From Bugula neritina (Eukaryota > Bryozoa > Gymnolaemata > Cheilostomatida > Bugulidae): DNA of 64,000 nt. Below are positions 60,701 to 64,000 of this stretch, in pieces. The stretch is taken from contig OZ037768.1 in assembly GCA_964035545.1 (NCBI GenBank), forward strand, positions 23,896,819 through 23,960,818, in the 5' to 3' direction. Within the stretch, counting starts at the first letter, position 1; the number at the start of each line of letters is the position of its first letter. The position numbers and the translations under genes were made by a program. The notes beneath the pieces were generated by a model. That model did no database searches and was not told where the DNA came from. It saw nothing but the letters and a program-made list of their open reading frames with translations.

Positions 60701-63700
60701 GTGTCACAACTCTGCTAAATCTTATTGGAATCGTCTGCTAAATCTTATTGGAGTCGTCTGCTGTAGCTGGTTTAGCAGTCATGTGTAGAGTTTAAATGGA
60801 GTCGCTATACTTTCTGCCATACAAGTGTGAAGCTCATGTTTCTTTGCTGTAGAAGGTACCAGAATATTTTGTATATCAGGGAGTTTTATTACTGACTGCC
60901 ATAATGTGGTCTTCTCTTTTAGGAATGGCCGAAGATTGTAGACCAACTTGAGATTCTTTTCAGGAAGTTGACTGCCTTCCTGCCGGAGAAGATGACAAAT
61001 CTGACGAGTGTTTTGGATTTGATGATGAGTATCTTCAAACTGCCTCTAGTCACCACCCACAAGGTCTGTCTGTCTGTCTGTATGCATGTCTGTTTGTCTG
61101 TCTGTCTGTCTGTCATTCCACCCGTCTGCTCAGGTAACCGCGTCTGCTGTTCTATATTCTCATATTCTGACTTGCAGGGTGACCGGCTAGTTGAGATGTT
61201 TGGAAAGTTCATCTCTGTGGCGTTGCAGTCACACACCTTCGATATGATACCACTGGCCAAGCTGTGTCAAACTTGTCACCATACCTTCACGAAAGACAGA
61301 GACAGGACTATCTTAGCTCGAGTTCTAGTCAATGAGCTGGTCCTTGTGCTCAAGTACAAGTCTACACTGCCTGAGGCTAACGTCCTCACCATCCTAGAGG
61401 TGACCTCCTAGTTCAAGGCCATTTTCTTGTCTTTCAACTTTCCTTTGCTACGTTAGCCTAAAATTGAGAGTAGTTTCTATTATAACATGGCTCATTTTAA
61501 CTATTTGTGCATATATTATTTTATATATTATATTGTTTATTATTAGCTGTAGTAATACATTTAATATTTTTATCACAAGTTTTTAAGTATCTTATATTAT
61601 ATTTCAAGTGTTATTCATGTCTCAGTTTTACCAAGAAGTAAGCAGGCAAGCATCTGGTTTGGTATTAGGTTCTGCGATTCTTGTAGATTAGCAGACGTGT
61701 TTATGTCATGTAGACTACTATTAGTGTGGAATAAGCAGACGTGTTTATGTATGCTTATCCTGTAGATTGTATGCCTGGACTGCAGCAGCACACTCTTACC
61801 AACTTACATTACTAACGAAATCCCCAACCAACTCACCTCCGACATGATAATCGAGTCCGGTATTCTGGAGGTGATGAGACTTTACTTGAGTGACGCAGTT
61901 GAGTTTATATGTGATCTTCACACCCTCCAGAAGCTCAAGGTGACGGCTCAAACTCCTTTTAGTTTCATGAACATATTTTAATCAGTTTAGATGATTGACT
62001 AAAACTTTTAATTTAATATTTTAATATACTGATTGACAAAAACTTGGCTCGTCAATAGTGTCTGTTTTAGCATCTGTCTTTTAGTTGTATTTATTAAATG
62101 GAGTAATTGAATGTATTAGTCAATGCAATAATGCTTTAGTGAAATTGATAACGCTTTATTCAATGTGATGATACATTAGTCAATGTGATGATACATTAGT
62201 CAATGTGATAATGCTTTAGTCAGTGGGATAATGCTTTAGTCAATGTGATAATGCATTAGTTAATGTGATGACACATCAATACATGATCACAATGATTTAA
62301 CATCCATACCCACAGGTACACATGAAGTGTACGTGTCTACATGAAGACACATTCGGAGGACTTCTCAAGACTGGCATTGCGCAAATCATAGCCTTAGAGA
62401 TGTCCAACATGATTCAGAGTGACCCTAAGGCTGCCCAGAGGATCATCCCGTGGCTCTATACACAGCAGAACTTTCCTCAGAGAGGGTAGGCTTTAGTCTG
62501 TTATCTTATGAGAAGTGATATGAGTCATACTATTAGTCTTAATACTATCATACGACTCATAGTATGATATTAGTCATACTATGAGTCGTACTGTTAGTCA
62601 TACTATTAGTCATGCTATTAGTCATGGGTTACAGTATGAGTAATGTACAGCTAGGTTTGATGGTTTAATAACTTTATCTTTCTACTCTGAAGATACCGTC
62701 AAATAAAAATTAAAAAGTTTTTAGTATAACTCCTTGAAAGAGGTGACTTGTGCTCTACAATATAATATTGTAAGTCATATGAAAGTAACAAACTACCTCA
62801 TAATGAACACGCATCACTTTCTAACCTCCAGTCCCAAAGAGTTCCTCGAGTCTATTGACCACGTGCGCTTCCTGTGCTGGTTATACATCGGAGCTCTGAC
62901 TCATCACGCTGTCGCTGAGAACGTCTTCAAGACTAAATGTCAGCCGCTGCCTCTGGAGGACGTCAGCAACATCTCCATAATGGCCACGTCCATCATGACG
63001 GGGTTCGTCGAGTACTCCACTTCCTCTGTGGCGTTCATGTCCAGTCTGTTCTACGGCTTCATCCTCTGTCAGGTGAGATAGTGTCAGGTGAGATAGTGTC
63101 AGGTGAGATGGTGTCAGGTGAGATAGTGTCAGGTGAGATAGTGTCAGGTGAGGTGGTGTCAGGTGAGATGGTGTCAGGTGAGATGGTGTCAGGTGAAATG
63201 GTGTCAGGTGATGTGCTGCCAACAAAAACTTGTTCATATATTCTCTCAGCCTATAGAAAGGCATAGGCTAATATATTACTCTGTGTAAAATATTATCAGT
63301 GTACATAATCTCCTGCATTTCTGTATTGCCTGTGGAGGCATTACTTTAGACATGTTTGTTGAACATCTTTTTCTTGCTTTGATTTTCTCTTTGACTTAGA
63401 AATGTTGAAAGTTCTTTGGTTTGAATTCACTAGTCACGGAGATGGTGTGATAGAGCAGCACACTGCAGTACTTGTCCCTCTTTAAACTAACTAGTTTTTT
63501 AGCCTTAGCTCTGAACAATGCGAACTGTAGGTGTGGACCGTATACTGTGAGACCCTCACATTTGACTACGTTGGCTCGGGCCCTGGCAATGACATGGATA
63601 TCACTCAGATTATCTACAACTTCTGGTCGATTGTCTCCCCTACAATTCTCAACATGGTGTCTCACAGCAAAGTGGTGAGTTTCTTTGTAGCCTCAGATCT

Positions 63701-64000
63701 TGTGCTCAGCTTGTAGGCTGGACGCGTTTGCTAGCTTTCAATAAATATTGAAACATTTGCTGTATTTTTAGTTGAGAGAGATGATAACTCTGCATGTGCT
63801 GAGTATGATGGAAACCCTCCAGGAATGCCAGTCGTCTGTTGTGGTTAAGGTAAGCTAATGTAACGTACAGACTGGTGTAGCATCTCCACTTTTGTCTTTT
63901 AGTGGAACCATCAACCTTGTCTTCTCATTTCTCATATTGATCCTTGGTTATGGGGTTTCCAAGACTACAGTATGGCATTTTCTGTCTTCCTCTTTCAGGC
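43187..64000 (+). CDS. UNC79: UNC79, NALCN channel complex subunit (3' end missing)
   Basis: A very large HEAT/ARM-type scaffold protein that, with UNC80, supports surface expression and activity of the sodium leak channel NALCN, which sets neuronal resting excitability. 41 complete exons plus two bases of a 42nd give about 2130 residues; human UNC79 has about 2635, so roughly the last fifth lies beyond the right edge. Hallmarks: FSSKIKILGGHVVQL..PAGTDVTNTLKYF near the N-terminus, MPAATLLFHYWPQL, a Cys/His-rich block (MCTHPNMCAGECG..FICVDCF), ISLYRSV-like helices, APSCPECKGPIDSYSEE, GPKEFLESIDHVRFLCWLY and VAFMSSLFYGFILCQVWTVY. Joins agree in phase throughout, with one skipped candidate exon (53941). 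The family assignment rests on several long recognisable blocks in the right order. Exon coordinates are in four block entries. Confidence 0.93.
43895..44035. repeat. 34-base array of the UNC79 exon 2 donor
   Basis: ATCAA|GTTAGTATACCTATG at the exon end recurs at about 43971 and 44010, preceded by a diverged copy, filling the intron to the acceptor of exon 3. Confidence 0.88.
44720..45455. repeat. 31-base array of the UNC79 exon 5 acceptor, 24 copies
   Basis: TGTAG first appears at 44730 and last at 45443, exactly 23 periods of 31. Each unit reads AAACTGTAG|GTAGAGGTGT; in the last the sequence continues into coding TGATGATAAC. A read-through from an upstream copy hits TAG in the next unit. 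Confidence 0.95.
47212..47372. repeat. About 20-base array of the UNC79 exon 8 donor
   Basis: TTACA|GTAAGTACTA recurs as CACAGTAAGTAATA, CACAGCAAGTAC, TACAGTGAATAC and similar, decaying with distance. Six to seven units lie before exon 9. Confidence 0.88.
48732..48945. repeat. 23-base palindromic array in UNC79 intron 13
   Basis: Nine units of AGTAATACCGTATTACTGTG begin at the donor of exon 13 (CAG|GTGAGTAATACC). The core AGTAATAC-C-GTATTACT is a perfect 8-bp inverted repeat; in two adjacent units the centre is G instead of C. Confidence 0.92.
49387..54284 (+). CDS. UNC79: UNC79 exons 14-23: middle region
   Basis: Exons: 49387-49509, 49823-50107, 50204-50352, 50739-50885, 51019-51211, 51426-51624, 52042-52239, 52867-52941, 53411-53485 and 54100-54284. 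Exon 17 starts at 50739, where the frame reads LPRLWHILDSRQS, a UNC79 motif; earlier AGs in the 17-base array hit a stop. Exon 20's 3' site (GGCAAGAG|AA) has a weak pyrimidine tract; it is the only one found that keeps the phase. Exon 22 ends in phase 1 and joins exon 23 (AC GAG ACA) directly; a tempting AG-flanked piece at 53941 would add a stop in that phase. Exon 23 is the source of a tandem duplication of about 78 bases. Residues about 780-800 are Pro/Thr/Ser repeats (TSPTAATSPT). Confidence 0.85.
50605..50740. repeat. 17-base array leading into the UNC79 exon 17 acceptor
   Basis: Seven to eight units of TATTCTCACTTGCAGACG; the true acceptor TATTCTCATTTTAG|AC (50738) is a diverged last unit. 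The earlier TTGCAG copies are stronger-looking but out of frame. Confidence 0.9.
52228..52450. repeat. 38- and 28-base arrays of the UNC79 exon 20 donor
   Basis: TACATCTAAAG|GTACGTTCACACTG at the exon end is copied three times with period about 38, then three to four times in a shortened 28-base form ending ATACTAAAG|GTAYGTTC. Confidence 0.92.
52655..52862. repeat. CTCTCTACTAACT array before UNC79 exon 21
   Basis: Pyrimidine-rich 12-13-base units running into the acceptor at 52866. Confidence 0.8.
52930..53058. repeat. 25-base array of the UNC79 exon 21 donor
   Basis: AGCATTCAAG|GTGGGTGTGG occurs five times in a row; every copy keeps AAG|GTGGGT. Confidence 0.93.
54208..54668. repeat. About 78-base array of the end of UNC79 exon 23 and its donor
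   Basis: The last 70-odd coding bases (from ATCAAGCACCTGTCTATTCC to CTAACTATCAG) plus GTAAGAATA are repeated about five more times. At least four copies keep CTATCAG|GTAAGA unchanged. Confidence 0.95.
54699..58771 (+). CDS. UNC79: UNC79 exons 24-31: helical end and low-complexity linker
   Basis: Exons: 54699-54818, 54967-55149, 55805-55952, 56402-56512, 56797-56942, 57910-57984, 58455-58611 and 58720-58771. The first three continue the helical scaffold (KWTIEYMFCYLGYAEGQLF, KTLVDCLNILKF-like, HWVQSLLIILYK). From residue about 1377 to 1557 the sequence becomes Ser/Pro/Lys-rich and probably unstructured (SSFDEQETQ, MLKKNKNKNRKLSR, DGSKTKKAHTPSGKK-like), a spacer that varies between UNC79 orthologues. 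Intron arrays: a donor-seeded 25-mer after the first of these exons, a 26-mer palindromic satellite of 650 bases before 55805, and a pyrimidine-rich array at 57.2-57.5 kb. Confidence 0.87.
54805..54915. repeat. 25-base array of the UNC79 exon 24 donor
   Basis: TTACCTCAG|GTACGTCTCT and three further copies (CTCAGGTACGTATC, CTCTGGTACGTC, CTCAAATATGTC), decaying with distance. Confidence 0.9.
55150..55800. repeat. 26-base palindromic satellite in UNC79
   Basis: About 25 units of GTGTTGATAGTATATACTAT plus ATAGAC fill the intron from donor to acceptor. ATAGTATATACTAT is a perfect 14-base palindrome. Confidence 0.93.
57095..57500. repeat. Pyrimidine-rich array in UNC79
   Basis: (TCTG)n-like sequence followed by about 14 units of CTTACTATACGTCTGCTCTC, with (CT)n spacers of varying length. 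Confidence 0.9.
57759..57774 (-). promoter_or_regulatory. CTCF-consensus site in a UNC79 intron
   Basis: Read on the minus strand the site is CCACCAGATGGCGCTA, which fits every position of the bilaterian CTCF core CCASYAGRKGGCRSYR. The information content (about 24 bits) makes a chance match in 64 kb unlikely, at under one in a hundred by simple base counting. It lies in the intron before 57910. Occupancy cannot be read from sequence. Confidence 0.5.
59102..64000 (+). CDS. UNC79: UNC79 exons 32-42: C-terminal helical region, runs off the right edge
   Basis: Exons: 59102-59350, 59939-60140, 60517-60615, 60923-61063, 61178-61399, 61766-61939, 62316-62485, 62832-63072, 63531-63674, 63772-63849, and a last 3' site CTTTCAG followed by GC at 63999-64000. 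Diagnostic blocks: APSCPECKGPIDSYSEE, VFIPGNVRSSALQFLRCSLH, TFTKDRDRTILARVLVNELV, CLHEDTFGGLLKTGIAQIIA, GPKEFLESIDHVRFLCWLYI and VSPTILNMVSHSKVLREMIT. All are in the order seen in vertebrate UNC79. The 5' splice junction of the exon ending at 63072 is repeated about ten times in the intron that follows. Confidence 0.9.
62115..62275. repeat. 22-base array in UNC79
   Basis: About seven units of AGTCAATGTGATAATGCTTT with ACATT/GCATT variants, ahead of the acceptor at 62315. Confidence 0.85.
63060..63220. repeat. 15-base array of a UNC79 donor, about ten copies
   Basis: GTCAG|GTGAGATAGT at the exon end (63072) is followed by nine or so units of the same 15 bases. Nearly all keep CAG|GTGAG. Confidence 0.95.

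Overview
The window is animal nuclear DNA. It is AT-rich, has spliceosomal introns with GT..AG borders, and carries six protein genes on both strands. The proteins (a p24 cargo receptor, mitochondrial malate dehydrogenase, the ciliary/centriolar protein WDR90, an INO80-type HMG protein and the NALCN-channel subunit UNC79) fit a non-vertebrate metazoan. A perfect match to the bilaterian CTCF consensus leans towards a bilaterian invertebrate, but I cannot name the species. Exons are GC-richer than introns, and introns are packed with tandem repeats. All exon joins below were read by eye from splice sites, reading-frame phase and protein similarity recalled from family knowledge; no alignment was run.

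Layout: (1) 505-4568 minus, a CNBD2-like cyclic-nucleotide-binding protein whose 3' part probably lies off the left edge. (2) 5722-9191 minus, a complete TMED1/5-type p24 protein. (3) 9471-11530, a 2-kb fold-back element with about 440-bp inverted arms around an AT core. (4) 13448-18193 plus, complete mitochondrial malate dehydrogenase in 8 exons. (5) 19644-38370 plus, complete WDR90/POC16 in 37 exons, about 1895 residues. (6) 39346-40729 minus, a 242-residue protein joining a TFPT-like module to an HMG box. (7) 43187 to the right edge plus, UNC79, 41 exons and the first bases of a 42nd, about 2130 residues, 3' end missing. WDR90 and the HMG gene converge; the HMG gene and UNC79 diverge from a 2.4-kb spacer.

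The most striking feature is not a gene. At about 18 of some 97 introns, in five of the six genes, the tandem repeat in the intron is built from the exon-intron junction itself. A stretch containing the end of the exon plus its 5' splice site, or the 3' splice site plus the start of the exon, is repeated 2 to 24 times, so the intron carries arrays of near-identical splice sites. Many units contain AG|GT, which is both a 3' and a 5' site. At WDR90 exon 15 and MDH2 exon 7 the unit lengths are multiples of three and stay open in the coding frame, so use of alternative copies would add peptide repeats. The genes are otherwise functionally unrelated (secretory traffic, TCA cycle, centriole/cilium, chromatin, membrane excitability).
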